Of a DNA stretch of 47,702 nucleotides, positions 31,911 to 39,234 are shown piece by piece. The stretch spans positions 1-47,702 of IMG/VR virus record IMGVR_UViG_3300022707_000188. One strand, given 5' to 3'. Source of the DNA: a virus. Every line of letters starts with the position of its first letter. Position 1 is the stretch's first letter. The notes beneath the pieces were generated by a model. That model saw nothing but the letters and a program-made list of their open reading frames with translations, did not search any database and had not been told where the DNA came from. Both the position numbers and the translations under genes were made by a program.

Positions 31911-33458
31911 ATGGCAAGTAAGATTGTAGGAGTCATATCACCACGTAATTTCGAGTTAATCAGGGACCGGATTGCTGCTATTCTGGCAGATGAGTTATTC
32001 CAACAATTCTTAATGGATTATGAGGACAGTTTTGAGCTTCCTGATATATGGATAGATAGGGTTATTCCTTTTGATTCAAAGAGCCAGTTTCCAGCCGTTA
32101 ATGTAGGGCTTGCAAAAGGGACATGGATTCTTGAGAGTCAGATAAGCCAAACCGGAACATGGCAATACTTCATTGATGTTTATGTAGGGGCTAAATCCTC
32201 TGACAATTTACCAGGAGATCAAAAGGCTGCTCAGAAGCTCCACAGATTAATGGGTATTATTCAGGCCATTTTAATGGACCATCGATACGTGACCCTTGAC
32301 TTTGATACTCCGGGCATCTATAATCGAAGCTTTGCAGATGTTGATATAGCGGATCCGGAGCAGAGCATGAATAAGTTTAACGCTATTTTGGCGAGGCTTC
32401 AGTTTAATGTGACTGTTTCGGATGATGTTGAATTCGCTACAGGAATCCCTTTGGCAGACTTTACCGCCTCAGTTAAGCTATCAGACACTTCGAAAGGATA
32501 TGTGTACGCAGGGGCCTCTATATTCGGTCCTGAGCCTGAATGTCCTCCTGGTACTTTGACGGTGAACAACAACTTCTTTGACGACATACCATCAGGTGAG
32601 ACATTAAATATAATCTTAATAGACACTAACGGGAATGCGGTTGGGGCGATTTACGATGATCAGATCATTGTTCCTGCATCCGGGGGAGATCCTGTTGGTA
32701 CAACGATGAATGGGGCTGTTTTGGTTGATACTCCGGATGGAGAGGATAAAGCCTTTACAATTAGACGTGCAGATGATAGCGCGGTTGTTGTAACGACTAT
32801 TGAGGATACTGCTAATTCATTTATTGGAGAAGTGCCAGATATACTCTCGGGAATAAGCACGCAAGTGGGGACTACCGGGCAAGAAAACGCCTCTGTTACA
32901 GGGGATGATGGAGATAGGTTTCTAAATGGAGATTATGCCTCAAAACAAGTGGCTGATTTAACCGATGTTTATACTTTGGTTCTTGCTAATCCGGATTTCC
33001 CCAACCATAATAAAAGATTAACAGGAGACACGGGAGGGTATCAGGATGAACCTACAGGTAATTTTTTCGATAAAGATAACGTAGCGACTACAAAAGCTTT
33101 AGCCTTTCCGAATGATATTATGAGAGATTACGCTTGGAGACGTAGGTGGTTTTTACTTAGATCGGGGGCAAGGACTTGGACGAATGCTGTTGCGCTTGCT
33201 CAAACAGATGTAAGGGGTGGAGAAGGAAATTGGTTTTTACCCAATAAATTTGAGTATGAAATGCTCTCAAGCAACAGCACAGACAGCCCTACCCATATAG
33301 ATTCAAGATTATTTAATTGGAGCCTGCTAAATATGTGGTCTTCAACTACTGATAAAAATCTTACAGCATCGGCATATAGATTTGGAGCAAATCAGGATGT
33401 TTGGCTGGTTCAACCAAAAACACAAACGAATGCAGGAGCTTACGTAAAATTATTCTAA
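31911..33458 (+). CDS. Tail-terminator-like domain fused to DUF1566 lectin-like domain
   Basis: 515 residues. Residues 1-175 read like a tail-terminator or Mu gp37-type domain (FELIRDRIAAILADELFQQF, QTGTWQYFIDVYVGAKSSD). Residues 210-330 are beta-rich spacer. Residues 385-515 match the DUF1566/FISUMP C-type-lectin-like fold: RTWTNAVALAQTDVRGGEGN, WFLPNKFEYEMLSS, LLNMWSSTTDKN. In Bacteroidota such domains occur on surface and adhesion proteins. A structural protein carrying a lectin-like head at the head-tail joint is unusual; it may instead be a receptor-binding protein that kept an anchor domain. Confidence 0.62.
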   Translation: MASKIVGVISPRNFELIRDRIAAILADELFQQFLMDYEDSFELPDIWIDRVIPFDSKSQFPAVNVGLAKGTWILESQISQTGTWQYFIDVYVGAKSSDNLPGDQKAAQKLHRLMGIIQAILMDHRYVTLDFDTPGIYNRSFADVDIADPEQSMNKFNAILARLQFNVTVSDDVEFATGIPLADFTASVKLSDTSKGYVYAGASIFGPEPECPPGTLTVNNNFFDDIPSGETLNIILIDTNGNAVGAIYDDQIIVPASGGDPVGTTMNGAVLVDTPDGEDKAFTIRRADDSAVVVTTIEDTANSFIGEVPDILSGISTQVGTTGQENASVTGDDGDRFLNGDYASKQVADLTDVYTLVLANPDFPNHNKRLTGDTGGYQDEPTGNFFDKDNVATTKALAFPNDIMRDYAWRRRWFLLRSGARTWTNAVALAQTDVRGGEGNWFLPNKFEYEMLSSNSTDSPTHIDSRLFNWSLLNMWSSTTDKNLTASAYRFGANQDVWLVQPKTQTNAGAYVKLF

Positions 33459-33688
33459 TGGCAAAAAAGTATCAAATAGACGAACACACACAAATGACTG
33501 ATCCTGTTCTGATCATACAAAGATTGGTAGTTAATTATCATGATAGAACGGCTGAGGTTGATGTTAATTTAACTGATGCAAATGATTCTATTTCTCTGAC
33601 ATTGAATGGTGATACAATGCCGAGTACAACAACTGAGAGTGCAGTAAAAGCATGGGCGCAAAAGGAATTAGATAAAAAAGAAATTTAG
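33458..33688 (+). CDS. Hypothetical protein, 76 aa
   Basis: The start is the ATG overlapping the preceding stop (TAATG); a longer frame reaches upstream into the lectin-like gene but is not needed. Mostly beta (LIIQRLVVNYHDRTAEVDVN) and ends in a Lys-rich helix. No family recognised; late-gene context. Confidence 0.62.
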   Translation: MAKKYQIDEHTQMTDPVLIIQRLVVNYHDRTAEVDVNLTDANDSISLTLNGDTMPSTTTESAVKAWAQKELDKKEI

Positions 33689-33719
33689 GACTTTAATAAT
33701 ATAACCCCAAATAGATATT

Positions 33720-34007
33720 ATGGACATCGGAGAAATTTCAATAGGATTAGGATCAATAGGAGCTTTAGTATTTGCCTGTGGAGGTTTGTTTAATTGGGTA
33801 TTGAAGCTCAAAAACAGAATGTCTATTTTAGAGGAGCGAAGCAATGTCCAAAAGGAAACCCACGATAAGCTCGAAGTAACGATGTTTAAAAAGTTCACTA
33901 CTCTTCATGCAAGAAATGAAGCGCAATCGGCTTTAAATACCGAGTTTAAAGAGTTGTTTGTGGAGATCAGAACTAATCTTAAAACCTTAATCGACAATCA
34001 ATCATGA
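33720..34007 (+). CDS. Membrane-anchored coiled-coil protein, holin-associated (possible)
   Basis: 95 residues: one membrane helix at about 8-30 (IGLGSIGALVFACGGLFNWVL), then a long charged helix (LKNRMSILEERSNVQKETHD onward) with heptad spacing. Proteins of this plan often lie beside holins at the end of late operons and include spanin- or antiholin-like factors. It is coupled by ATGA to the two-helix protein after it. Confidence 0.6.
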   Translation: MDIGEISIGLGSIGALVFACGGLFNWVLKLKNRMSILEERSNVQKETHDKLEVTMFKKFTTLHARNEAQSALNTEFKELFVEIRTNLKTLIDNQS

Positions 34008-34213
34008 GCTACTTCAAAGATGATAAAGGCAAAAAGAGCCTGACTAGAATTCTGGTATTTATAGCCTGTCTTACGGCTTGTGCTTTAGCTATCGTTCAGG
34101 AGATACTCCACGCGCTCTATGAGACTGAAAGAAGCGTTGCTATGGTTATGGCGCTACTAGCCTATGCAGGGCTTAAAAAGGTCTTTCAGAAAAGAGAAGA
34201 GAGAAAAATCTAA
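34004..34213 (+). CDS. Small membrane protein, holin candidate
   Basis: 69 residues with two membrane helices, about 15-34 (ILVFIACLTACALAIVQEIL) and 42-57 (RSVAMVMALLAYAGLK), and a basic tail. The start SYFKDDKGKKSLTRILVF resembles the N-terminus of phage holin-like proteins that begin with a DENGN/DDKGK-type turn. It is the last gene before the late terminator. Function is inferred from topology and position; the putative lysins are on the other strand about 11 kb away. Confidence 0.6.
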   Translation: MSYFKDDKGKKSLTRILVFIACLTACALAIVQEILHALYETERSVAMVMALLAYAGLKKVFQKREERKI

Positions 34214-34234
34214 TATTTTATTTGAGTCATGAAG

Positions 34235-34263
34235 CCCTACATTCATTTGGATGTGGGGTTTTC
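34235..34263 (+). terminator. Intrinsic terminator ending the late operon
   Basis: CCCTACAT (34235-34242) pairs with ATGTGGGG (34251-34258, one G-U), followed by TTTTC. It separates late genes from the early block that starts at 34.3 kb. Confidence 0.75.
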
Positions 34264-34291
34264 TGTTTAAAATCAAACATCTTTTTTCTGT

Positions 34292-34325
34292 GTAAATGTT
34301 GTGTATATGTAAATGTTGTGTATAT
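34292..34325 (+). repeat. Two tandem 17-bp repeats over a promoter
   Basis: GTAAATGTTGTGTATAT occurs twice in a row (34292-34308 and 34309-34325). The first copy supplies the -33 TTG and the second supplies most of the -7 box, so a protein bound to either copy would affect the promoter. Looks like an operator. Confidence 0.8.
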
Positions 34326-34328
34326 TAG
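34299..34328 (+). promoter_or_regulatory. Early promoter (TTG-N19-TATATTAG)
   Basis: TTG (34299-34301), 19 bases, then TATATTAG (34321-34328), the expected spacing for a Bacteroidota promoter with one mismatch at the -7 box. The ATG follows after four bases, suggesting a leaderless mRNA. Confidence 0.6.
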
Positions 34329-34332
34329 CGGT

Positions 34333-34539
34333 ATGAACAACGGGACAAACATGAAGACTACAAAATTACAAAACGGAAGCGGATATGAATTAACAGTGAA
34401 CGGGAATCACTACAAACTTGAGAAAATGATTGACGACGGAGGATATTGGTTAATATCAAAAAACGGAAACTGCGGCGACTCAGGAACGACTAAAAAAGAT
34501 TGCTTGGATCAGATAGCAAATTGGGAAGGGCTTGATTAA
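34333..34539 (+). CDS. Hypothetical protein, 68 aa (first early gene)
   Basis: The start is taken at the ATG four bases after the -7 box; another ATG at 34351 is possible, and a longer frame from 34222 would run through the terminator and promoter. The sequence has a beta-hairpin pattern (GYELTVNGNHYKLEKMIDDG, then WLISKNGNCGD). No family recognised. Being first in the early block under a repeated operator, it could be regulatory. Confidence 0.65.
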   Translation: MNNGTNMKTTKLQNGSGYELTVNGNHYKLEKMIDDGGYWLISKNGNCGDSGTTKKDCLDQIANWEGLD

Positions 34540-34694
34540 TGAGCTGGCAAGACGAAATATTAAAAGGCTATGAAGGCCAAGAATCAACGCTTAATAAAAC
34601 TGATAGAATGAGCAAGGAAAGCGAAATAAAAAAGTTCTTTGATGATTGGACTGCCAATAAATATGATTCAGGACATAGATTTTTTTGGCGTTAA
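34539..34694 (+). CDS. Small protein, 51 aa
   Basis: Starts at the ATG overlapping the previous stop (TAATG). Helical and charged (MSWQDEILKGYEGQESTLNK, later SEIKKFFDDWTANK). No family recognised. It overlaps the next small frame by 32 bases. Confidence 0.5.
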   Translation: MSWQDEILKGYEGQESTLNKTDRMSKESEIKKFFDDWTANKYDSGHRFFWR

Positions 34695-34779
34695 TTGGGA
34701 TAAAAAAATGCTCAATGAATCCGAGATAATAGAACTTTTATCCGACTTTAAAAATAATTCTATCAACCCGAAAGCCTAA
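34663..34779 (+). CDS. Small protein, 38 aa
   Basis: Acidic peptide (MIQDIDFFGVNWDKKMLNES, then EIIELLSDFKNN) predicted as a single helix. Overlap with the preceding frame and the otherwise empty stretch support it weakly. Confidence 0.35.
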   Translation: MIQDIDFFGVNWDKKMLNESEIIELLSDFKNNSINPKA

Positions 34780-34810
34780 AGAGTGAGTAGGGTTGATTTA
34801 AAATAAAATT

Positions 34811-34939
34811 ATGAAAAAAAGATACAACCTAAACATTTCAGAAGACGTTCATGAGTTGGGCGTTGAGAAAGCAAAGAAGGACGACAGGAGTTTTTCTTCT
34901 TACGTTGAACAACTGATTAAAAAAGACTGTGAGAAATGA
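34811..34939 (+). CDS. Ribbon-helix-helix DNA-binding protein, 42 aa
   Basis: The whole protein is one ribbon-helix-helix unit: strand RYNLNISEDVHELGVEKAKK, then the second helix SFSSYVEQLIKKD. Such proteins bind operators as dimers and often repress their own operon. The 17-bp tandem repeats at 34292-34325 are a natural target within the same unit. Its stop overlaps the next ATG. Confidence 0.65.
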   Translation: MKKRYNLNISEDVHELGVEKAKKDDRSFSSYVEQLIKKDCEK

Positions 34940-35109
34940 GCGACGACAACAAACCATACAGCCACACGGAAGAGTTTACCAAGTATTCTGACGCTACACC
35001 ACTAGATCGAGATGATATAGCCTTAGACGCCTTTAAAAGAGTCGAGGAACTAGAGGGGAAGTTGAATGAGGCAATGGATAAAGTGAGGAAACTTCAAGTT
35101 AAAGCGTGA
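34936..35109 (+). CDS. Small acidic protein, 57 aa
   Basis: Starts by ATGA overlap and ends by GTGA overlap. The second half (LDAFKRVEELEGKLNEAMDK) is a probable coiled coil. No family recognised; tight coupling on both sides supports it. Confidence 0.6.
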   Translation: MSDDNKPYSHTEEFTKYSDATPLDRDDIALDAFKRVEELEGKLNEAMDKVRKLQVKA

Positions 35110-35333
35110 AGGGTCCAAAGTTCCATATCAATCAGGAGGTTCTTATAACAATGCGGAATGATATAGTTGCTGTCGGATATATTTCAGCATACTTCTTCAA
35201 TGACACAAACCTAACTGATGACCGAAATAATAAACGGGCATTTAGATATTTGATAGTCGGATATGGAAAGGACAATCATTGGAGTACTGAGCTTTGGGAA
35301 AACGATATAGGAATAAATGAAGAATTTATATAA
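35106..35333 (+). CDS. Hypothetical protein, 75 aa, GTG start
   Basis: The start is GTG, chosen because it overlaps the upstream stop (GTGA) and gives a sensible N-terminus (MKGPKFHINQEVLITMRNDI). Looks like a small beta-barrel (SH3-like) of the type common among phage early genes. No function recognised. Confidence 0.62.
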   Translation: MKGPKFHINQEVLITMRNDIVAVGYISAYFFNDTNLTDDRNNKRAFRYLIVGYGKDNHWSTELWENDIGINEEFI

Positions 35334-35344
35334 AACAATTAGGA

Positions 35345-36154
35345 ATGAACGAAAAGAATGAAGTTATAATAAGTACAAGTCCAAACCATTTAATTGAGTT
35401 GGCACTAAAAGATAACGTTGATATAAGCAAGCTGGAGAAGCTTTTGGAGTTACGGGATAAGTGGGAGGCTAAAGAGGCCGCAAAGTCGTTTAAAATAGCT
35501 ATGGTGGACTTCCAGAGGGACAAACCAGAGTTGATCAAAACCAAGAAAGCTGACTTTGGAGATAAAAAGGCCAAGTACTCCTATAACCCACTACCTAAAA
35601 TCCAGAAGGCAATTGACCCTGTTTTATCGGATCATGGACTTTCTTATAGATGGGAACAGGCTCAGGTGGAGGGAAAGGTTCAGGTTACTTGTATCATATC
35701 TCATATCGATGGACACTTTGAATTGAATTCATTAACCGGTCCACACGATACTCAAGGTAAAAATCAAATCCAGGCAATCGGATCATCTGTGAGTTATTTG
35801 AAGCGATACACATTGGAGGCAGCTTTAGGGCTTTCATCTGATGAGGATGATGATGGTTCTACCGGTCCGGATGGATTGCCGGAATTAAACCCACAGAGCG
35901 ACAGATGGACTGAGGCTTGTGAAGCTTTATTGGAAGGAAAAACCACAATTTCCGGAATCAAAAAGACTCACAAATTATCTGATGAGATTGAATCTAACCT
36001 TTGGGATTTGCTACATGGTCAACTGGAGGAGTCTTTTGAAAAACACGGTTCATCATTTAGTCCAACAGTGTTTAAAGATGTAGAGAGAATTATTGACAAC
36101 AAGGAAACGCTCAGTTATAAGAAAGCGTTGGACCTTTTAACATCTGCGGAATGA
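35345..36154 (+). CDS. ERF-family single-strand annealing protein
   Basis: 269 residues. The ERF core is at about 45-170: KSFKIAMVDFQRDKPELIKT, KYSYNPLPKIQKAIDPVLSD, HGLSYRW and GSSVSYLKRYTLEAALGLSS, closing with the acidic DEDDDG. It pairs complementary single strands during recombination and genome circularisation. With the YqaJ-type exonuclease two genes on, it makes a two-component recombination system like lambda Bet/Exo. The C-terminal 90 residues are a variable domain. Confidence 0.9.
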   Translation: MNEKNEVIISTSPNHLIELALKDNVDISKLEKLLELRDKWEAKEAAKSFKIAMVDFQRDKPELIKTKKADFGDKKAKYSYNPLPKIQKAIDPVLSDHGLSYRWEQAQVEGKVQVTCIISHIDGHFELNSLTGPHDTQGKNQIQAIGSSVSYLKRYTLEAALGLSSDEDDDGSTGPDGLPELNPQSDRWTEACEALLEGKTTISGIKKTHKLSDEIESNLWDLLHGQLEESFEKHGSSFSPTVFKDVERIIDNKETLSYKKALDLLTSAE

Positions 36155-36396
36155 ATACCCCAATAGAAGAATTAATAATCGAACTCAAAGGTCTAAAACC
36201 ATTTGCTGATAAGAAAGGATTTCATCAATATGCCTCATCTATGGGGGATGCAATTGGAAAAGCGAATTATTACCTCGAAAAAGAGAGGCAAGTTATTATT
36301 GATGCCGCCAATACATCAATGCAAGAATTCACCTTAGATTATGCTTGTGAGTTTAATGATGGAAAAGATTATTTTAATAAAAATTTTGAACAATGA
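36151..36396 (+). CDS. Hypothetical protein, 81 aa
   Basis: Helical, acidic protein (MNTPIEELIIELKGLKPFAD) lying between the annealing protein and the exonuclease, joined to both by ATGA overlaps. A role in the same recombination step is suggested by position only; no family recognised. Confidence 0.7.
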   Translation: MNTPIEELIIELKGLKPFADKKGFHQYASSMGDAIGKANYYLEKERQVIIDAANTSMQEFTLDYACEFNDGKDYFNKNFEQ

Positions 36397-37142
36397 AATC
36401 GATCACTTTAAATTCTAAGAGACACGGCAACTTCACTAGCTCTGAGATTGTCAAACTGACTACCAACGGACGGGCTAAAGACTCATTTGGGAAACCATTT
36501 TACACTTACATCGCTGAAAAGAACATGGAGAGGCGTTTAGGGCGTTCAATTGATGATGAGGTAACAGCAAGGCCACTATCATGGGGAACGCTCTTAGAGG
36601 ACATCGTATTCACTATTCTGGGCACCGAGTATAAGCTTTGCTCATCCGAGACGGTGGACCACCCTAAAATTGAGTTCTGGAAGGGTACACCGGATGCTGA
36701 GAAGTTCGACAAAGGAAAAACGGCCTGTGATATAAAATGCCCTAGCACTTTACGATCATTTTGTGCATTGATTGATGCATTCGCCGAGGGAGGGATGGAC
36801 CAAGTTAGGGCTGATCATAAAGACGGTGATAAGTATTATTGGCAACTTATTTCACACGCTTGTTTACTTGATGCTAAATGGGGTGAATTGATTGTTTACT
36901 GCCCTTACGGAGAAGAATTAGACCATATCAGGGAGTGTGCAGGGAATTTTGATGGTAAAGATCAATATCGCTTCTTTTGGATCCACAGCGCACAGGATGA
37001 AGAATTACCTCATCTGATAAAAGGAGGCTTTTACAAGAACCTGAATAAATTGAGATTTGAGATACCACAGGAGGACAAAGATTTTTTAACGAACCGGGTT
37101 ATAGAGGCTGGAAAAGAGCTTGTAGAATTCCACAAAAAGTAG
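36393..37142 (+). CDS. YqaJ-like recombination exonuclease
   Basis: 249 residues of the PD-(D/E)xK fold: SWGTLLED with E69, WKGTPDAE with D101, and TACDIKCP with D113 and K115, then YYWQLISHACLL (about 149-160), which matches the Q-containing motif of lambda-type exonucleases. It would chew back one strand of double-stranded ends and pass the other to the ERF protein. The family usually has about 200-330 residues. Confidence 0.87.
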   Translation: MKSITLNSKRHGNFTSSEIVKLTTNGRAKDSFGKPFYTYIAEKNMERRLGRSIDDEVTARPLSWGTLLEDIVFTILGTEYKLCSSETVDHPKIEFWKGTPDAEKFDKGKTACDIKCPSTLRSFCALIDAFAEGGMDQVRADHKDGDKYYWQLISHACLLDAKWGELIVYCPYGEELDHIRECAGNFDGKDQYRFFWIHSAQDEELPHLIKGGFYKNLNKLRFEIPQEDKDFLTNRVIEAGKELVEFHKK

Positions 37143-37145
37143 ACT

Positions 37146-37472
37146 ATGTTTAAAGTTGGAGATAAAGTAATTTGTATAAAAAAAGGTCAATGGACCGGAG
37201 AGATAACAGGAATGGTGGGTGCTGGTCCAAAATATAATGAAGAGTTGGTTATATCTCACATAAATGAACAATACGCATTATGTTTTTTAGAATATCCACT
37301 CAAACATAACAGAGGATATGCGAATGAACGGTTTAGAAAAGCTGACCCTATAAAAGAGGAATCTGCAAATAAAGCATTAGCCAGCATTGGAATAGAACGC
37401 ATTAAAAGGGAGCATAATCATAAGAAGATTACAGCACCTCAACGGGTTTTATCTTTTAATTCTGATTTCTGA
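37146..37472 (+). CDS. Hypothetical protein with SH3-like start, 108 aa
   Basis: MFKVGDKVICIKKGQWTGEI resembles the KOW/SH3-like start of many small phage proteins; the C-terminal half is basic and helical. No defined function. It lies four bases after the exonuclease and its stop overlaps the next ATG. Confidence 0.65.
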   Translation: MFKVGDKVICIKKGQWTGEITGMVGAGPKYNEELVISHINEQYALCFLEYPLKHNRGYANERFRKADPIKEESANKALASIGIERIKREHNHKKITAPQRVLSFNSDF

Positions 37473-37684
37473 TGAGGTATGTAGCAACAATCGAACTCTA
37501 CGTTCATGGAGATACGCCAAATGAGGCAATGAAAGAGGCCCTGGCTATCTGTAAGGCACTAAATGATGAAAAAGACTGTCACGCTGTTGTGAATGAGTTT
37601 CACCGGCAACCTTTCGCTTCTTTGATGTCTCAAAGATTGGATGCACACGCTCTGAAGATGGAGATAATGAATGAGGAAGAATAA
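37472..37684 (+). CDS. Hypothetical protein, 70 aa
   Basis: An alpha/beta protein: strand RYVATIELYVHGDTPNEAMK, helix EALAICKALNDE, then strand CHAVVNEFH. A ferredoxin-like half-fold is possible. Function unknown. Confidence 0.62.
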   Translation: MRYVATIELYVHGDTPNEAMKEALAICKALNDEKDCHAVVNEFHRQPFASLMSQRLDAHALKMEIMNEEE

Positions 37685-37705
37685 TAATCACAAAAACAAA
37701 TAAGA

Positions 37706-37951
37706 ATGGAAACAATTGAAACACCTTCGAATGAAATATTCGACGAAATGAGAAAAGCTGCTATTGAAGTTTGGGAGACTTACGATAACGAATTTGGATA
37801 TGCTAGTGAAAAGATCAAAAGGGTTAATTCTATAACAAATATCCAAGATAACGCTATGTCTTTTTACAGAATGTTTGACCACCAAAATCAAATAAAAATG
37901 ACTTTTCTACTTTCAGATGAAGCAAAAAATTACATCCTAGAAAATAATTAG
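37706..37951 (+). CDS. Hypothetical protein, 81 aa
   Basis: A helical, acidic protein (NEIFDEMRKAAIEVWETYDN, then MTFLLSDEAKNYI). Similar proteins sit in phage replication regions without known role. It is the last gene before element B. Confidence 0.65.
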   Translation: METIETPSNEIFDEMRKAAIEVWETYDNEFGYASEKIKRVNSITNIQDNAMSFYRMFDHQNQIKMTFLLSDEAKNYILENN

Positions 37952-37962
37952 GATTAATTTTA

Positions 37963-37970
37963 TATCTTTG
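37963..37970 (+). promoter_or_regulatory. -7 box before element B
   Basis: TATCTTTG is a full match to TAnnTTTG and touches the first base of the stem of element B. I see no TTG about 20 bases upstream, so strength or factor requirement is unclear. Confidence 0.48.
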
Positions 37971-38035
37971 GGGTGAGGTTTGCGGTGGCAACCCTGTAAA
38001 AGGTTACTGACAGTTCCTTTCCTCACTCTTTTTTT
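37971..38035 (+). ncRNA. Stem-loop RNA with terminator (element B)
   Basis: GGGTGAGG (37971-37978) pairs with CCTCACTC (38021-38028, one G-U), followed by seven T (38029-38035). The 42-base interior includes GCGGTG, the hairpin GTAA-AAGG-TTAC (37996-38007) and TTCCT. With the -7 box immediately upstream, this is either a roughly 60-base small RNA or a terminating leader of the gene at 38063. The interior shares GCGGTG, a TTAC/TAAC hairpin and TTCCT with element C in the same order. Confidence 0.5.
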
Positions 38036-38062
38036 AAACTGTTAGATAAAAACTGTTACGCA

Positions 38063-38554
38063 ATGGCAACCGATAAAAAAGAACTTCCTGACCTTTATTC
38101 AATAGCGCTTTCTCAAGTCAATTTAATGACTGACGATGAAGCAGGCAGATTATTAAAGCTCGCACTAAATTACATTAATGAAGGCGATGCCGACACAGAG
38201 GAAACGATGGTTATTATTGCTTTCATTCAACTCAAAAAGATACTTGATTATTACATTGAAGAAGAAATAACATTCGTTTATGTAGTAAAGCTCTTAAATG
38301 ATCACGAAGAATTTATTAAGATTGGCATCTCGCGAGATCCTGATTCAAGATATGAAGCCTACAATCAGGCTGGCTATTCATTCGAAGAAATAACGAAGCG
38401 TCAGTTTAGTACACGATCTTCAGCTCTAGAAATGGAATCAGACACACACAAAAGATTGAAAGATTACAAATACGAGCCTGCTATTTCATTCGCAGGGCAT
38501 ACAGAGTGCTTTCATGCTTGTGTTATTCAAATAATGGAAGGGTCAGTATCATGA
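38063..38554 (+). CDS. GIY-YIG (T5orf172-like) domain protein with replication-type N-terminus
   Basis: 163 residues. Residues 10-65 (LYSIALSQVNLMTDDEAGRL, then LALNYINEG) resemble the helical N-terminus of phage replication-associated proteins. Residues 70-155 match the GIY-YIG fold of T5orf172/MUG113: FVYVVKLLN, FIKIGISRDPDSRYEAY (84-100) and LEMESDTHKRLKDY. Such domains nick DNA. Its stop overlaps the start of the replication initiator candidate, so it may act at the origin. Confidence 0.65.
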   Translation: MATDKKELPDLYSIALSQVNLMTDDEAGRLLKLALNYINEGDADTEETMVIIAFIQLKKILDYYIEEEITFVYVVKLLNDHEEFIKIGISRDPDSRYEAYNQAGYSFEEITKRQFSTRSSALEMESDTHKRLKDYKYEPAISFAGHTECFHACVIQIMEGSVS

Positions 38555-39234
38555 GCACATGGATTAAATTACACAGGTCTTTAATAGATTGGCAATGGTA
38601 CGAAGACCCTAACGCTTTAAGATTGTTAATTCATGTACTTGTTTCAGTGAATTATAAAGACAAGAAATGGAAAGGAATTCTCATTAAAGCGGGTGAATTG
38701 GTGACAAGTTATGACCATTTGTGTGAAAAATTAAATATTTCAAAACAACAAGTTAAGACAGCGTTGAAAAAACTTGAAGACAGCGGAGAAATAACCCGAC
38801 ATAGAAGCGTCCATAGGCTGCATATTTCCTTAGTTAAGTGGGATAAATTACAAGCTAATCAACCTGACGATAACCCGACAGGAACCCGACAGGAACCCGA
38901 CAGGAACCCGACGATAACACCAACTAAAGAAGTAAAGAATAATAAGACTAAAATAAATGTAGAAGTAAAGGAAGGAAATATACCTCCTTTTTCAGACTTC
39001 CTTAAATATGCTCTATCCAGAAAACCAAAGATTAACGAAGATTTGTTGAAACTTAAATATGAGTCATGGGTTGAAAACGGTTGGAAAGATGGCAATGACA
39101 AAAAAATAAAGAATTGGAAGTCAAAACTTCTACACACTATGCCTTACATACCGAACTGTGACACGCCTAAAGAGATTAAAGTGGTCCCCCATTATAATAA
39201 AGGTTTAAAAATCGATACAGGAAGCAATGGATAA
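38551..39234 (+). CDS. Replication initiator-like protein (winged helix)
   Basis: The start is at the ATG overlapping the upstream stop; a longer frame from 38506 adds no recognisable sequence. The first 100 residues, TWIKLHRSLIDWQWYEDPNA, then ELVTSYDHLCEKLNISKQQV and KTALKKLEDSGEITRH, form the winged-helix of phage replisome organiser proteins. A low-complexity hinge (NPTGTRQEPDRNPT) is coded by the 11-bp repeats, and the C-terminal domain (SWVENGWKDGNDKKIKNWKS) is DnaT/DnaD-like. It probably binds the repeats as origin iterons and loads the helicase encoded next. Confidence 0.75.
   Translation: MSTWIKLHRSLIDWQWYEDPNALRLLIHVLVSVNYKDKKWKGILIKAGELVTSYDHLCEKLNISKQQVKTALKKLEDSGEITRHRSVHRLHISLVKWDKLQANQPDDNPTGTRQEPDRNPTITPTKEVKNNKTKINVEVKEGNIPPFSDFLKYALSRKPKINEDLLKLKYESWVENGWKDGNDKKIKNWKSKLLHTMPYIPNCDTPKEIKVVPHYNKGLKIDTGSNG
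38861..38915 (+). repeat. Five tandem 11-bp repeats, origin candidate
   Basis: Units in order: AACCTGACGAT, AACCCGACAGG three times, AACCCGACGAT. The outer units share the GAT ending and the inner three are identical. They lie inside the initiator gene, as lambda iterons lie inside gene O, and the 11-base period cycles through all reading frames, which argues that DNA sequence, not protein, is conserved. Confidence 0.75.

Noticed and set aside
31911-33458. Diversity-generating retroelement target in the lectin-like gene
   Set aside because: No reverse transcriptase gene and no template-like repeat of the 3' end is visible in the window.
34222-34333. Upstream extension of the first early gene to 34222
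   Set aside because: The extension would be translated through an intrinsic terminator and a promoter with tandem repeats; the ATG at 34333 follows the -7 box at the usual distance.
38861-38915. CRISPR-like repeat array
   Set aside because: Units are 11 bases, directly abutting with no spacers and inside a coding region; iterons explain them better.
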